Positions 7,002 to 16,115 of a stretch of DNA of 64,000 nt are shown here, piece by piece. The DNA lies in the NCBI RefSeq assembly GCF_004025585.1, contig NZ_QTZO01000008.1, forward strand, positions 1 through 64,000, given 5' to 3'. The notes beneath the pieces are model-generated. The model saw nothing but the letters and a program-made list of their open reading frames with translations. It made no database searches and was not told the DNA's origin. The stretch's first letter is position 1. Each line of letters starts with the position of its first letter. The translations under genes were made by a program, and so were the position numbers. Origin of the DNA: Pseudodesulfovibrio sp. S3 (GTDB lineage Bacteria > Desulfobacterota > Desulfovibrionia > Desulfovibrionales > Desulfovibrionaceae).

Positions 7002-9872
7002 ATGCCTGTGAATTCGACCATTCTTGTCGTTGATAGCGACGCTTCCATTCGTACACTGATACACGATGTCCTCTCGGCCAGGGGATATCGTGTGGAAGCC
7101 GCTTCCAGCCCGGCCTCGGCCGCCGCCTTCATGGCCCGCCATGACCCCGATCTCATTTTTGCCTCTTTCGGAAAAGGTGAAGATGAGGGGAGTCTGGTGC
7201 GCGAGGCGGGAAAGCTCGGCCAGACCGCGCCGGTTATTCTGGTGGTCGACGCAGGCTTTGATGATGCCGGTAGAGTTGTGGAAGCCTGCGGCGCCATGGC
7301 TTACCTCAAAAAACCGGTGAATCGGATGCAGTTGGAGATGCTGGCCCGCCAGGGAGTGGCCTTGGGCGAACTCAGGGCCCGGGTTGCAGCCCAATCGTCC
7401 GAGTTGATCCGCATGAAGTCATTCATGCAGACCATGCTCGGCATGGACGGGGGGATGACGTTGGTCCTTGATGCGGAGGCGATCGTCCTGGAGCGGGGCG
7501 GACAGGTGATGGCGAGGCTGCAAGTGGATATCGAGCAGTGCGTCGGCGTTCCGTATCTTTCCCTCTTTCCGGGACCGGTGGCGCGGTTGCATGCCGAAAC
7601 CATTGCCAAGGTCCGTGCGTCCGGCCAGGCGGCTCGTCTGGAAGAGCATCGCGGCGGCATGGTCATGGAGACCGAGATCAATCCCGTCTCGGACGGCGAG
7701 CGGTTGTCCGGGTTCGTGGTGTGCGTGAGGGATATCACTGCCAAGCGGCGCAGTGAAGTGGGTTTGGCCGAGAGCGAGAAGCAGTACCGCAGTGTTTTCG
7801 AGGGGGCGGCTGCGGCCATTATCCTCATAGACCGGGACCGTGGTGTGGTCATCGAGTGCAATGAAGCCGCCGCCCGTGCCCTGGGGTATGGGCCGGGGGA
7901 AATGCACGGAATCAACCTTCGCGATCTGGTGGCGCATCCGGACAAGACATTGCAGGCCATGGGCCACGGAACCGAACGTATTTCATACGACTACCTCAGG
8001 CGCAAGAACGGTTCCTCGTTTCCTGTGGAGATGTCCTTGAGCTATTACACCAATGCGGGACGTGAGGTCTGCATCCTCTACGCCCAGGATATCTCCCGTC
8101 GCAAGATCGTTGAAGAGGCGTTGCGCGAAGGGGCGCGGTTGTATCGGGCCGTGGTCGAGGATCAGACCGAGCTTATCTGCCGCTACGCCCCGAACGGCAC
8201 TCTGACCTTTGTCAACGACGCCTATGAGCGATTCCTGGGGCTGGACGAGGACGAGATTCTCGGCAGGGATTTCTTTTCCAGCCTCGGCTCCGTGGATCAC
8301 CGTGCCCTGACCGAATGGCTTGCCAAGTCCGATTCCGGCCAGGCCGTGCTCAACAGGGAGATTGTCCAGGTGCGCAACGACGGAGACGAGCGTTGGATTC
8401 AATGGACCCACCGCGCCATCTTCAACGACAGAAAAGACGTTGTCGAGATACAGGCGGTAGGGCGCGACATTACTGAGCGCAAGGACGCCGAGCAGGCCCT
8501 GAATCAGGCCACGCTGGAAAAGGAACAATACCGCTCCAACCTGGAGGCGACCTTCGCCAGTATTCCCGATGCCATCCTGACCGTGGATTCCGACTTGTCC
8601 ATTATGGCCACCAACAGTGCGGCCAAGGCCCTGTTCGGGTTCGAGCGGGATCAGGCCAGGGGGCTCAATCTCAACGAGGTGGTCGAGGGCGACGGCAACC
8701 CCTGCGTCAACGTGCTCAAGCAGGTTCTCAAAACCGACAAGCCGGTGCGCGGCTACGAGATCGAGCTGGACACACCGTCTCTCGGCGGGCGCATGGTGGA
8801 GATCAATTGTTCGCCGCTGGTGGGCAAGGACAAACAGCAGACCGGCGCTGTCCTGATCGTGCGCGATGTCTCCCATATCGCGGATCTGGAAAAGCAGTTG
8901 CAGCAGCGGCAGGGGTTCAGGGGCATAGTGGGGCGCAGCAGTCCCATGCAGGATGTCTATCATCTCCTGGAACAGCTTTCGCCTCTGGATTCCACTGTGC
9001 TCATTCTCGGCGAATCGGGAACCGGCAAGGAGCTGGTGGCCGAGGCCCTGCACTACGGCGGCGCACGCGCAGGCAAGCCCCTGATCAAGGTCAACTGCTC
9101 CGCCCTGTCGGAAAACCTGCTTGAGAGCGAATTGTTCGGCCATGTGCGCGGTGCGTTTACCGGCGCGGTACGGGACAAGGTCGGACGCATCCAGGCGGCT
9201 CAGGGAGGTACGCTCTTCCTGGACGAGATCGGGGATATTTCCCCCATGCTTCAACTCAAGCTGCTCCGTTTTTTGGAACAGAAGGAGTATGAGCGCGTTG
9301 GGGAATCCAAAACCTGTACCGCCAATGTGCGCATTATCGCGGCCACCAACGTGGATTTGCGGCGATCGGTCAGACAGGGAGTGTTCCGCGAGGATCTGTA
9401 CTATCGCCTGAACGTCATGCCCGTCTCCTTGCCGCCGCTCAGGGAGCGGCAAGCGGACATTCCCTTGTTGGTGGAATATTTTCTCGGTATCTTTTCCAAC
9501 AGTTTCAGCAAGCAGTTCGAAGGGGTGTCCGAAGACGTCATGGACCTGTTCCTGAGCTACGGCTGGCCGGGCAACGTCCGGGAGCTCCGACATACCCTGG
9601 AGCACGCCTGCATTCTGTCGCCGGGCAAGATCATCGGCCTCAAGTATGTTCGCAAGGATCTGGTGGAGTGCCTGCAGACTCCGGTTCTTGAGCAGCTTAT
9701 GGCAGGGCCGGCCGCACCCCTGGCGCCGTTCGTGTCGCGCAGGCCCGGCAGGGATGACATCCTGTCCGTGCTCGAGCAGTGCGGAGGGAACAAGGCCCGT
9801 GCGGCCCGTGAACTCGGCATCCATAGGGCCACACTCTACCGGAAGCTTGCGGCCTGGGGGATTGACGGATAG
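7002..9872 (+). CDS. Sigma-54 activator with pseudo-receiver, multiple PAS, AAA+ and Fis-type HTH
   Basis: 956-residue bacterial enhancer-binding protein. An N-terminal receiver-like domain (1-125) keeps the acidic pocket (LVVDSD) and the Lys (YLKKP), but has Ser at residue 55 where the phosphoacceptor Asp should be (PDLIFASF). About four PAS domains follow (roughly 140-640), for example FEGAAAAIILIDRD and VEDQTELICRYAPNG. The AAA+ domain starts near 650 with Walker A GESGTGKE (about 670) and the sigma-54 loop GAFTGA (about 718). The C-terminus is a Fis-type HTH (KARAARELGIHRATLYRKL). CAGGAGA precedes the ATG. Signal and targets are unknown. Loss of the Asp suggests control by the PAS domains rather than phosphorylation. 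Confidence 0.93.
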   Translation: MPVNSTILVVDSDASIRTLIHDVLSARGYRVEAASSPASAAAFMARHDPDLIFASFGKGEDEGSLVREAGKLGQTAPVILVVDAGFDDAGRVVEACGAMAYLKKPVNRMQLEMLARQGVALGELRARVAAQSSELIRMKSFMQTMLGMDGGMTLVLDAEAIVLERGGQVMARLQVDIEQCVGVPYLSLFPGPVARLHAETIAKVRASGQAARLEEHRGGMVMETEINPVSDGERLSGFVVCVRDITAKRRSEVGLAESEKQYRSVFEGAAAAIILIDRDRGVVIECNEAAARALGYGPGEMHGINLRDLVAHPDKTLQAMGHGTERISYDYLRRKNGSSFPVEMSLSYYTNAGREVCILYAQDISRRKIVEEALREGARLYRAVVEDQTELICRYAPNGTLTFVNDAYERFLGLDEDEILGRDFFSSLGSVDHRALTEWLAKSDSGQAVLNREIVQVRNDGDERWIQWTHRAIFNDRKDVVEIQAVGRDITERKDAEQALNQATLEKEQYRSNLEATFASIPDAILTVDSDLSIMATNSAAKALFGFERDQARGLNLNEVVEGDGNPCVNVLKQVLKTDKPVRGYEIELDTPSLGGRMVEINCSPLVGKDKQQTGAVLIVRDVSHIADLEKQLQQRQGFRGIVGRSSPMQDVYHLLEQLSPLDSTVLILGESGTGKELVAEALHYGGARAGKPLIKVNCSALSENLLESELFGHVRGAFTGAVRDKVGRIQAAQGGTLFLDEIGDISPMLQLKLLRFLEQKEYERVGESKTCTANVRIIAATNVDLRRSVRQGVFREDLYYRLNVMPVSLPPLRERQADIPLLVEYFLGIFSNSFSKQFEGVSEDVMDLFLSYGWPGNVRELRHTLEHACILSPGKIIGLKYVRKDLVECLQTPVLEQLMAGPAAPLAPFVSRRPGRDDILSVLEQCGGNKARAARELGIHRATLYRKLAAWGIDG

Positions 9873-9915
9873 CCCTTTTCTGTTACGCCTTTTGGCTCGG
9901 AATCAGATTATAATC

Positions 9916-9941
9916 GATATAACGCATTGATATAATGCATT
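9916..9941. repeat. Tandem 13-bp repeat, two copies
   Basis: GATATAACGCATT is followed directly by GATATAATGCATT, one mismatch, in the region before the thioredoxin-like gene. The second copy contains TATAAT and may overlap a promoter -10 box. Confidence 0.5.
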
Positions 9942-10033
9942 GGTGTTTTTCGCTTGTTATGCTCGGTCTGAATTATCGGGGCGGGTTTTTTTATTGGGTC
10001 AGTTGAAATGAAGAGAGCGTGGGGAACTCATAT

Positions 10034-10354
10034 ATGATCAAAACCATCGAGCCACAGGCATTCGACCTTGAATTGCAAAGCCATGGAGAACCTTTTCTGG
10101 TCGCATTTCTGAAGCGCAACGAACGATTCGCCTTTCAGACTGAAATAATGGATACCATCTGCAAATCACATGGCAACACAGTCCGTTGTTTCCTGTATGA
10201 CTCAGATTATCTGGACACTGCCATGGAGCGGTTTTCGGTGGAGGGAACCCCGACATTCCTGTTGTTCAGCCAGGGCAGGGAAGTGAACCGTCTCATCGGG
10301 GAGTCCGATGATGAGACCTTGGATGAGTTCATCAGGGAGTGCCTTCAAATGTGA
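10034..10354 (+). CDS. Thioredoxin-fold protein lacking the CxxC motif
   Basis: 106 residues with a thioredoxin-like pattern. The cis-Pro segment VEGTPTFLLFSQGREVNRLIG is a close match to the thioredoxin C-terminal half. The active-site region that should hold WCGPC reads FLKRNERFAFQ, so there is no redox-active disulfide. It may act as a binding or chaperone-like protein. The ATG at 10034 has GGGGA nine bases upstream. A GTG at 10019 would add five residues. Confidence 0.65.
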   Translation: MIKTIEPQAFDLELQSHGEPFLVAFLKRNERFAFQTEIMDTICKSHGNTVRCFLYDSDYLDTAMERFSVEGTPTFLLFSQGREVNRLIGESDDETLDEFIRECLQM

Positions 10355-10380
10355 TTTGCTTGTATCCGAATAGTATCATG

Positions 10381-10412
10381 AAAAGGGGACGCACGAATCA
10401 TCGCGCGTCCCC
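10381..10412 (-). terminator. Terminator at the end of the polyamine operon
   Basis: Stem GGGGACGCACG / CGCGCGTCCCC with a 6-base loop and one mismatch. Read on the minus strand it is followed by TTTT. It lies 27 bases beyond the aguB stop codon. Confidence 0.75.
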
Positions 10413-10438
10413 ATCTGTTTTGGCGAGATAAGTCTTGT

Positions 10439-11323
10439 CTAGGACTTGATCCGTGTCTTGCCGTCCAGGGTCATGACCGGGCCGTAGTGCTGGGGCCTTC
10501 TGTCTCGGAAAAAGCCCCATCCGGCCCGGAAGTTGCGGATTTCCTCGAAGTCCACCGCAGCAGTGAAGACGCCCTCCGAGGTCCGGTCGGCGTCGGCAAT
10601 GAGTTCCCCCATGGGGTCGGTGATGAAGGAGGAACCGTAGAAGGTCATTTCCACACTGCCGTCCCGTTCCGTGCCGATGCGGTTGGAGGCGCAGACCGGC
10701 ATGATGTTGGCGGCCGCGTGCCCTTGCTGGGTACGTCGCCAATGGGGCATGGAGTCGCAGCCGGGCATGGTCGGCTCGGAGCCGATGGCCGTGGGATACA
10801 TGAGCACGTCCGCGCCCAGCAGCGCCATGGCCCGGGCAGCTTCGGGATACCACTGATCCCAGCAGATGCCCACGCCGACGTTGCCGTAGGCAGTTTTCCA
10901 TACCTTGAATCCGGTGTCGCCGGGGTTGAAGTAGTATTTTTCTTCATAGCCCGGTCCCTGGGGGATGTGCGTCTTGCGGTACAGGCCGAGCATGGTCCCG
11001 TCCGCGTCCATCATGGCCATGGAGTTGTAGAACGCCTTGCCCGCCCGCTCGAAGAAGGACACCGGCAGCACCACGCCGAGTTCCTTTGCCAGGCCGGAAA
11101 AACGGGCCAGCAGCGGATCGTCCAGGGTCGCCTCATGGGCATAGGCGAAATAGTCGTGATTTTGCGTCTTGCAGAAATAGGGGCCTTCGAACAGTTCCTG
11201 CAACAGGATGATCTGTGCGTCTTTTGAGGCTGCTTCGCGGACCAGGGTTTCCGCCTTGTCGAGGTTGGCGGCAAAGTTGTCGATGCACGCCATTTGCGTG
11301 ACGGCCAGGATCGTTTTACTCAT
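10439..11323 (-). CDS. aguB: N-carbamoylputrescine amidase
   Basis: 294-residue nitrilase-superfamily amidase. It hydrolyses N-carbamoylputrescine to putrescine, CO2 and ammonia. The Glu-Lys-Cys triad is visible: Glu43 in LLQELFEGPYF, Lys117 in YRKTHIP and Cys154 in GICWDQWYPE. The text HIPQGPGYEEKYYFNPGDTGF matches AguB closely. It sits eight bases after aguA, its usual partner, and is the last gene of the 12-gene operon. The ATG at 11323 gives the normal family length; the open frame continues upstream but only within aguA sequence. Confidence 0.95.
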   Translation of the reverse strand: MSKTILAVTQMACIDNFAANLDKAETLVREAASKDAQIILLQELFEGPYFCKTQNHDYFAYAHEATLDDPLLARFSGLAKELGVVLPVSFFERAGKAFYNSMAMMDADGTMLGLYRKTHIPQGPGYEEKYYFNPGDTGFKVWKTAYGNVGVGICWDQWYPEAARAMALLGADVLMYPTAIGSEPTMPGCDSMPHWRRTQQGHAAANIMPVCASNRIGTERDGSVEMTFYGSSFITDPMGELIADADRTSEGVFTAAVDFEEIRNFRAGWGFFRDRRPQHYGPVMTLDGKTRIKS

Positions 11324-11331
11324 TTTCACTC

Positions 11332-12402
11332 CTAGAAGACCGGCAGCGGTGCGCCCTTGGGCTGTTGCTGGGTGATGCAGTGAATGCCTCCGCCTCCGGC
11401 AAAGATGTCCAGGCTTGGAATCTGGATGATCTCCCGGTCCGGGAAGGCCTTGCACATGAGCTTGAAGGCGACTTCGTCCATGGGGTCGTCAAAGGCGGAC
11501 ATGACGATGCCTCCATTGGCCATGTAAAAGTTGATGTAGCTCAAATCCATACGCCAGTCACCGTGGTGGCGCGGTGCCGGCTCGGGCATACGGATGATCT
11601 CGAAGGAGCGCCCCTTGGCGTCGGTGGCCGCTTCAAGTCTCCGGATGGCGTCCTGGCTGACCGCGTGGTTGTTGTCGGCAGGGTCGGTGCAATCGTGGAC
11701 CATGACCACGCCGGGCCGGACAAAACAGGCCAGGATGTCCACATGGCCGTTGGTCTCGTCGTCTTCCAGGCCGTTGCCGAGCCAGATGACCTTTTCCGTT
11801 CCCAGGTATGCGGCGAAGAGTTCCTCGAAATCCCTGGCCGAGAAGCCCGCATTGCGCCGTGGGTCGAACTGGACCTGTTCGGTGGTCAGCAGGGTGCCTT
11901 CCCCGTCCGAGTGGATGCCGCCGCCTTCGATGATGAAGGGCGCGGCATAACGGCGCATATTCAGGTACTCCAGGACGTTCAGGGCCATGGGCTCGTCGTG
12001 TCTGCCTTCGTACCGGGCGATATGGCCCCAGTCGTTGAACACCCAGTCCACACCGGCCACGCCGCCCTTGCCGTCCACCACGAAGGTGGGGGCCGAGTCG
12101 CGTGCCCAGGAATCACGGGTGTCCATGGGAACAATGGTCACGCTGTCGCCGCACAGGGACACGGCCTGGTCGATCAGTTCGGGGCGGCACATCATGTAGA
12201 CAGGTTCGAATCGGCCGATCGCCTTGGCGACCTCGGCATAGGCCAGGCGCGGACGGTCCAGGCCAAAGGGCCAGGCCGAAGGCTTGCACGGCCAGATCAT
12301 CCAGGTGGCTTCGTGTTCTTCCCATTCTCCAGGCATGAAGAGTCCGTCGCAGGAGGGTGCGCGGACCGGGATGCGGACAGGGGGGACAGGGGTGTTGGAC
12401 AT
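11332..12402 (-). CDS. aguA: Agmatine deiminase
   Basis: 356-residue guanidino-modifying enzyme that converts agmatine to N-carbamoylputrescine and ammonia. Family motifs include MPGEWEEHEATWMIWP at the N-terminus, DTRDSWARDSAPTFVV, and the catalytic Cys (residue 342) in GGGGIHCITQQQP near the C-terminus. The start codon directly abuts the stop of the upstream ferredoxin gene. With aguB it forms the two-step agmatine to putrescine branch. Confidence 0.96.
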   Translation of the reverse strand: MSNTPVPPVRIPVRAPSCDGLFMPGEWEEHEATWMIWPCKPSAWPFGLDRPRLAYAEVAKAIGRFEPVYMMCRPELIDQAVSLCGDSVTIVPMDTRDSWARDSAPTFVVDGKGGVAGVDWVFNDWGHIARYEGRHDEPMALNVLEYLNMRRYAAPFIIEGGGIHSDGEGTLLTTEQVQFDPRRNAGFSARDFEELFAAYLGTEKVIWLGNGLEDDETNGHVDILACFVRPGVVMVHDCTDPADNNHAVSQDAIRRLEAATDAKGRSFEIIRMPEPAPRHHGDWRMDLSYINFYMANGGIVMSAFDDPMDEVAFKLMCKAFPDREIIQIPSLDIFAGGGGIHCITQQQPKGAPLPVF

Positions 12403-12924
12403 TTATCTTCCAGCCTCGTTCATTATGGATTTTCCAAAGGCGTCCCGTTTAAGTTCCGGGGAGCCGTATTCGTTTCTGAATTTCATTTGCTTTGCTTTGT
12501 TTTTTGCGGTGTCGCCTTCCCATTCCGCAAAGGTCAGGGCGTTGAAGTGGCATTCCGCCACGCAGGCCGGATCGCCGCCACACAGGTCGCATTTGAAAGC
12601 CTTGCCCGTGGTCGGGTGTTTGCTAACCATGCCCCAGGAACAGGCGGGAATGCATTTGCCGCATCCGGTGCAGATGTCGGCATCGATGGTGACGATGCCG
12701 TCCAGGCCGCGCGTGATGGCCTGTTCCGGGCAGGCGGTCAGACAGTCCGGCCGTTTGCACTGGAAACAGACTGACGGCACTGAATAGCCTTGCAGCGGGT
12801 AATTGTTGATGGACAGCCTGGCCAGGGCGGGCGCGAACATGTTTTCGTGTCTGGCCGAACAGGCGTAGGCGCACCGGTTGCAGCCCGTGCACAGGTCGGG
12901 GTTGGTTATGAGCGTCATGGTCAT
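12403..12924 (-). CDS. Four-cluster 4Fe-4S ferredoxin, probable electron acceptor of the adjacent AOR
   Basis: 173 residues with four Cys quartets: CTGCNRCAYAC, CFQCKRPDCLTAC, CTGCGKCIPAC and CDLCGGDPACVAEC. This is the pattern of electron-transfer subunits such as AorA or DmsB/HycB-type proteins. It should carry up to four 4Fe-4S clusters and is cytoplasmic, with no signal peptide. It lies 14 bases after the AOR gene and abuts aguA, so it is probably the dedicated electron carrier for aldehyde oxidation. GGTGG precedes the ATG at 12924. Confidence 0.9.
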   Translation of the reverse strand: MTMTLITNPDLCTGCNRCAYACSARHENMFAPALARLSINNYPLQGYSVPSVCFQCKRPDCLTACPEQAITRGLDGIVTIDADICTGCGKCIPACSWGMVSKHPTTGKAFKCDLCGGDPACVAECHFNALTFAEWEGDTAKNKAKQMKFRNEYGSPELKRDAFGKSIMNEAGR

Positions 12925-12938
12925 GATATCCACCTTCC

Positions 12939-14693
12939 TTACAGGCTCAGGGCCGCGCGCTTGGCCTGCGTGGGCACGCCGTTGCTGTCCCACTCGCGAC
13001 TGGTGTAGTAACGCTGTTTCATGTCCGCCAGATCTGCACTGGTCATGGTGCTGCCGTCATTCGGACCTTTCTTGAGGGCGGTTTTCAGGATCTTATCCGG
13101 CAGTGTGTCGTCCTTGGCCGTGAAACCCGCCTTGAGGTTGAACAGCCGGGCCAGATTCCAGATGCGCTCTCCGGCCAAATCGAGTTCCTCGGAGGTCACG
13201 GTCTCTCCCAGGGCCGCACTGAGCAGGTCTGCCAGAATGGTGGAGTTGACGCTGCCCCAAAAGTCGCAGATGCACATGGACCATTTGATGCCGTTGAAGT
13301 TTTGGCCGCTGACGACCTCGGCCACCAGGGCCTCGTGATCAAACGGGGTTTCCGAGAATAACGGGAAGGCACGCAAATGGCAGGCACCCCGTTCGGAAGT
13401 GGCGTAGGCCAGCCCCATGCCGTGGTTGCCGCGTGGGTCGTATGCCGGGAATTCCAATCCCTTGGAGTTCACGGCCAAATGTCCGGCGTTGTATTTCTCA
13501 CCCAATCCCCTTGTGCCCAGAGCGAGATCCCTGCCCCGGTCCGTTGACAGGGTGGCGATCTCCTCAACGACTGAAAGATACTCGGCTTTCCCGCCGAATT
13601 CCAGCCCGAAATCGTGCAATCCCATCTCCTTCATGTCCATGGCCATGGCAATGGTGGCCCCGGTGGTGATGGTGTCCACGCCCCAGTCGTCGCAGGTGCG
13701 ATTGAACTTGATGATGGAGCCGAGGTCGTTCATGCCGCAGTTGGAACCGCCCAGGCAGAGCGTCTCGTACTCCGGCCCTTCCACGGCCACCCCGTCGACG
13801 GAGGTGAACTTGCCGCAGCCCAGGGGGCAGGAGATGCATGCCCGCTGGGAGATGGTCGCCTTTTTCACGGACTCGGTGCCGATGGCCCCGAAGTCTTCAT
13901 TGACGCCATAGGTGAAGTTCCGGGTGGGATGCAACCCCATTTCGTTGGTCACGTTCACGATGAGCGGCGTGCCGTCGGTTTTGGCCCACAGGTTGGCCTC
14001 GGTCATGAGGTTCTCGGCCGAGGCTGTCCTTGCCACGGACAGGAACTTTTCCATGTCCGCAACGCGTATGCCGCCGGTGCCGCGAATGACCACGCCCTTG
14101 AGATTCTTGGACCCGAAGAGCGCGCCCACGCCGCCGCGACCGAACTGGCGGTAGGCCTCGCTGCCCACGCAGGCAAAAGGAATCAGATTTTCGCCCGCCG
14201 GGCCGATAGCCATGGACTTGGCTGCCGGGCACCCCGAAGCCGCCTTCAAAGCCTTCTCGGTCTCGAAGATGGGCTTGCCCCAGAGATATCCTGCGTCCTC
14301 TATGGAGACATCGGCGTCGTTGATGCTGATAAACACCGGACCCGCAGCCCTGCCGGTGATGATCATGCCGTCGTATCCGGCATGTTTCAGTTCCGGGCCG
14401 ATGGAACCGCCCACGTTGGATTCGAAGATGGTACCGGTCTGCGGAGACCTGGAGACCATGCAGAATCTGCCGGACAGTGGGGCCAATGTCCCGGCCAGTG
14501 CACCGGTCATGAAAATCATGGGCGTGCTCGCGTCAAGTGCGTCGACAGCGGGATTAGCCAGTTCCGTGAAATACTTTGCCGCCAATCCCCAGCCGCCCCA
14601 GAACTGGCGGAGCCAGTCCCGGTTCAGCGGTTCATCGGTGATGGTTCCCGCACTCAGATCAACGCGGAGAATCTTGCCTGCATAGAGGTACAT
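12939..14693 (-). CDS. Tungsten-type aldehyde:ferredoxin oxidoreductase (AOR 1)
   Basis: 584 residues. AORs oxidise aldehydes to acids with a bis-pterin tungsten centre and one 4Fe-4S cluster, passing electrons to ferredoxin. The cluster Cys are C286, C289 and C293 (ACISCPLGCGKF), with a later Cys in the CICDFWGS region. The active-site stretch GPEYET (307-311) and the pterin-binding text FGRGGVGALFGSKNLKGVVIRG are intact. It sits between putrescine aminotransferase and ferredoxin genes. 4-aminobutyraldehyde is therefore the likely substrate, an inference from context. Confidence 0.93.
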   Translation of the reverse strand: MYLYAGKILRVDLSAGTITDEPLNRDWLRQFWGGWGLAAKYFTELANPAVDALDASTPMIFMTGALAGTLAPLSGRFCMVSRSPQTGTIFESNVGGSIGPELKHAGYDGMIITGRAAGPVFISINDADVSIEDAGYLWGKPIFETEKALKAASGCPAAKSMAIGPAGENLIPFACVGSEAYRQFGRGGVGALFGSKNLKGVVIRGTGGIRVADMEKFLSVARTASAENLMTEANLWAKTDGTPLIVNVTNEMGLHPTRNFTYGVNEDFGAIGTESVKKATISQRACISCPLGCGKFTSVDGVAVEGPEYETLCLGGSNCGMNDLGSIIKFNRTCDDWGVDTITTGATIAMAMDMKEMGLHDFGLEFGGKAEYLSVVEEIATLSTDRGRDLALGTRGLGEKYNAGHLAVNSKGLEFPAYDPRGNHGMGLAYATSERGACHLRAFPLFSETPFDHEALVAEVVSGQNFNGIKWSMCICDFWGSVNSTILADLLSAALGETVTSEELDLAGERIWNLARLFNLKAGFTAKDDTLPDKILKTALKKGPNDGSTMTSADLADMKQRYYTSREWDSNGVPTQAKRAALSL

Positions 14694-14701
14694 GCTTCCT
14701 C

Positions 14702-16054
14702 CTAGACCTTGATGTCCTTGATCACATCTTCCATGCGATTGAGCGCTTCGTCGAGCAGGTCGTAGGAGATGTTCAAGGCGGGTTCAAAACGGATGCACTT
14801 GGCGTTGGTCAGGGTCCCTGCCGTGATCACGCCCCGTGCGAACAGGCCCGAAGCCACTTCGTAGCCGATTTCGTTGGTGGCGAACTGCATGCCGATGAGC
14901 AGGCCGAGGCCTGACACGGAGTCAAGGATGCCGGGATACCTGTCCGAAAGTTCGTTCAGGCGTTTCTTGACATATATGCCCTTTTCCTTGGCCTGGTTGG
15001 GCAGGTCTTCCTCGTGCATGACCGTGATGGCGGCCAGGGCGGAGGCGCAGGCCAGGGGGTTGCCGCCGGTGGTCGTGGTGTGCATGAACGGGTTCGGTTC
15101 CATGACTTCCCAAATCTTGGGGGTGGAGAAGAAGCCGGACATGGGCACCACGCCGCCGCCCAGTGCCTTGCCGAAGCACATGATGTCGGGCTGCACGTCC
15201 CAATGGTCCACTCCGAAGATTTCACCTGTGCGGCCGAATCCGGTTTGGACCTCGTCGGCGATCAGCAGCACTTCGTACTTGTCGCAGATCTGGCGCAGTT
15301 TGGGCCAGTAGTCGGCGGGCGGTACAATGGCCCCGGCTTCGCCCTGGATGGGCTCGGCAACAACGGCGGCGATGTCGTCGCCCACGGCTTTGGCATGCTT
15401 CAACTCCGATTCGACGGCGTCGGCATCACCGAAGTTGACGTGGCGGACGCCTTCCAGCAGCGGCAACAGGGGAGCGCGGTAGTCGTTCTTGCCCATGAGG
15501 GAAAGGGAACCCAGGGTCTTGCCGTGGAATCCCTTGAGCATGGAGATGAACCCTTTTTTGCCGGTGTAGAATTTGGCCAGCTTCATGGCTCCTTCAACGG
15601 CTTCGGTGCCGGAGTTGGCAAAGAATCCGTACTGGATATCGCCGGGGGTGAGCTTGGCGATGATCCGGGCGAGTTTGGCGCGCAAGGGGTCGAGCATTTC
15701 CTGGGAGTATTGGGGCGAGCGGTCGAGCTGCGCCTTGACGGCTTCAATGATCTTGGGATGGCGGATGCCGTAGCTGTAAAGGCCGAATCCGCCGAGGATG
15801 TCGATGTATTCGCGATCCAGGGCGTCTCTCAGGATGGAGCCCTGGCCGGTCCATTCGGTCACGGCAAAGGAGCCGGCTTCGGTCACGGATTTGCGGTATT
15901 CGAGAAACCCCTTGTTGATGTAATCACGGAAGTTTTCCACGGTTTCGATGGCGATTGCCTTGCGCTCATCCAATGAAACCGTCCCGGTGGGTTTCTTGAT
16001 GATGTCGACAAAGTCGCTTGCTTCCTGAAATGCCTGTTGGATATCGCGAGTCAT
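14702..16054 (-). CDS. patA: Putrescine aminotransferase (class III, PatA-like)
   Basis: 450-residue PLP enzyme of aminotransferase class III. It transfers the amino group of putrescine to 2-oxoglutarate or pyruvate, giving 4-aminobutyraldehyde. It shares long stretches with E. coli PatA (YgjG): GFLEYRKSVT, LDPLRAKLA, MHTTTTGGNPLACASALA and NEIGYEVASG with AGTLTNAK. The PLP Lys is K296 in CFGKALGGG and the Asp is D267 in IADEVQTG. The ATG at 16054 has GGAG eight bases upstream. It is followed after eight bases by AOR 1, which could use its aldehyde product. Confidence 0.93.
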   Translation of the reverse strand: MTRDIQQAFQEASDFVDIIKKPTGTVSLDERKAIAIETVENFRDYINKGFLEYRKSVTEAGSFAVTEWTGQGSILRDALDREYIDILGGFGLYSYGIRHPKIIEAVKAQLDRSPQYSQEMLDPLRAKLARIIAKLTPGDIQYGFFANSGTEAVEGAMKLAKFYTGKKGFISMLKGFHGKTLGSLSLMGKNDYRAPLLPLLEGVRHVNFGDADAVESELKHAKAVGDDIAAVVAEPIQGEAGAIVPPADYWPKLRQICDKYEVLLIADEVQTGFGRTGEIFGVDHWDVQPDIMCFGKALGGGVVPMSGFFSTPKIWEVMEPNPFMHTTTTGGNPLACASALAAITVMHEEDLPNQAKEKGIYVKKRLNELSDRYPGILDSVSGLGLLIGMQFATNEIGYEVASGLFARGVITAGTLTNAKCIRFEPALNISYDLLDEALNRMEDVIKDIKV

Positions 16055-16115
16055 GATGAATCTCCGTGTTTTCTGGTGAGTGTAAGCAGGTTCTGGTCCT
16101 TGTGGTGCATTGCTC

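Noticed and set aside
7983-9824. 613-codon minus-strand open frame
   Set aside because: It mirrors the sigma-54 regulator at 7002-9872; no motif or ribosome binding site supports it.
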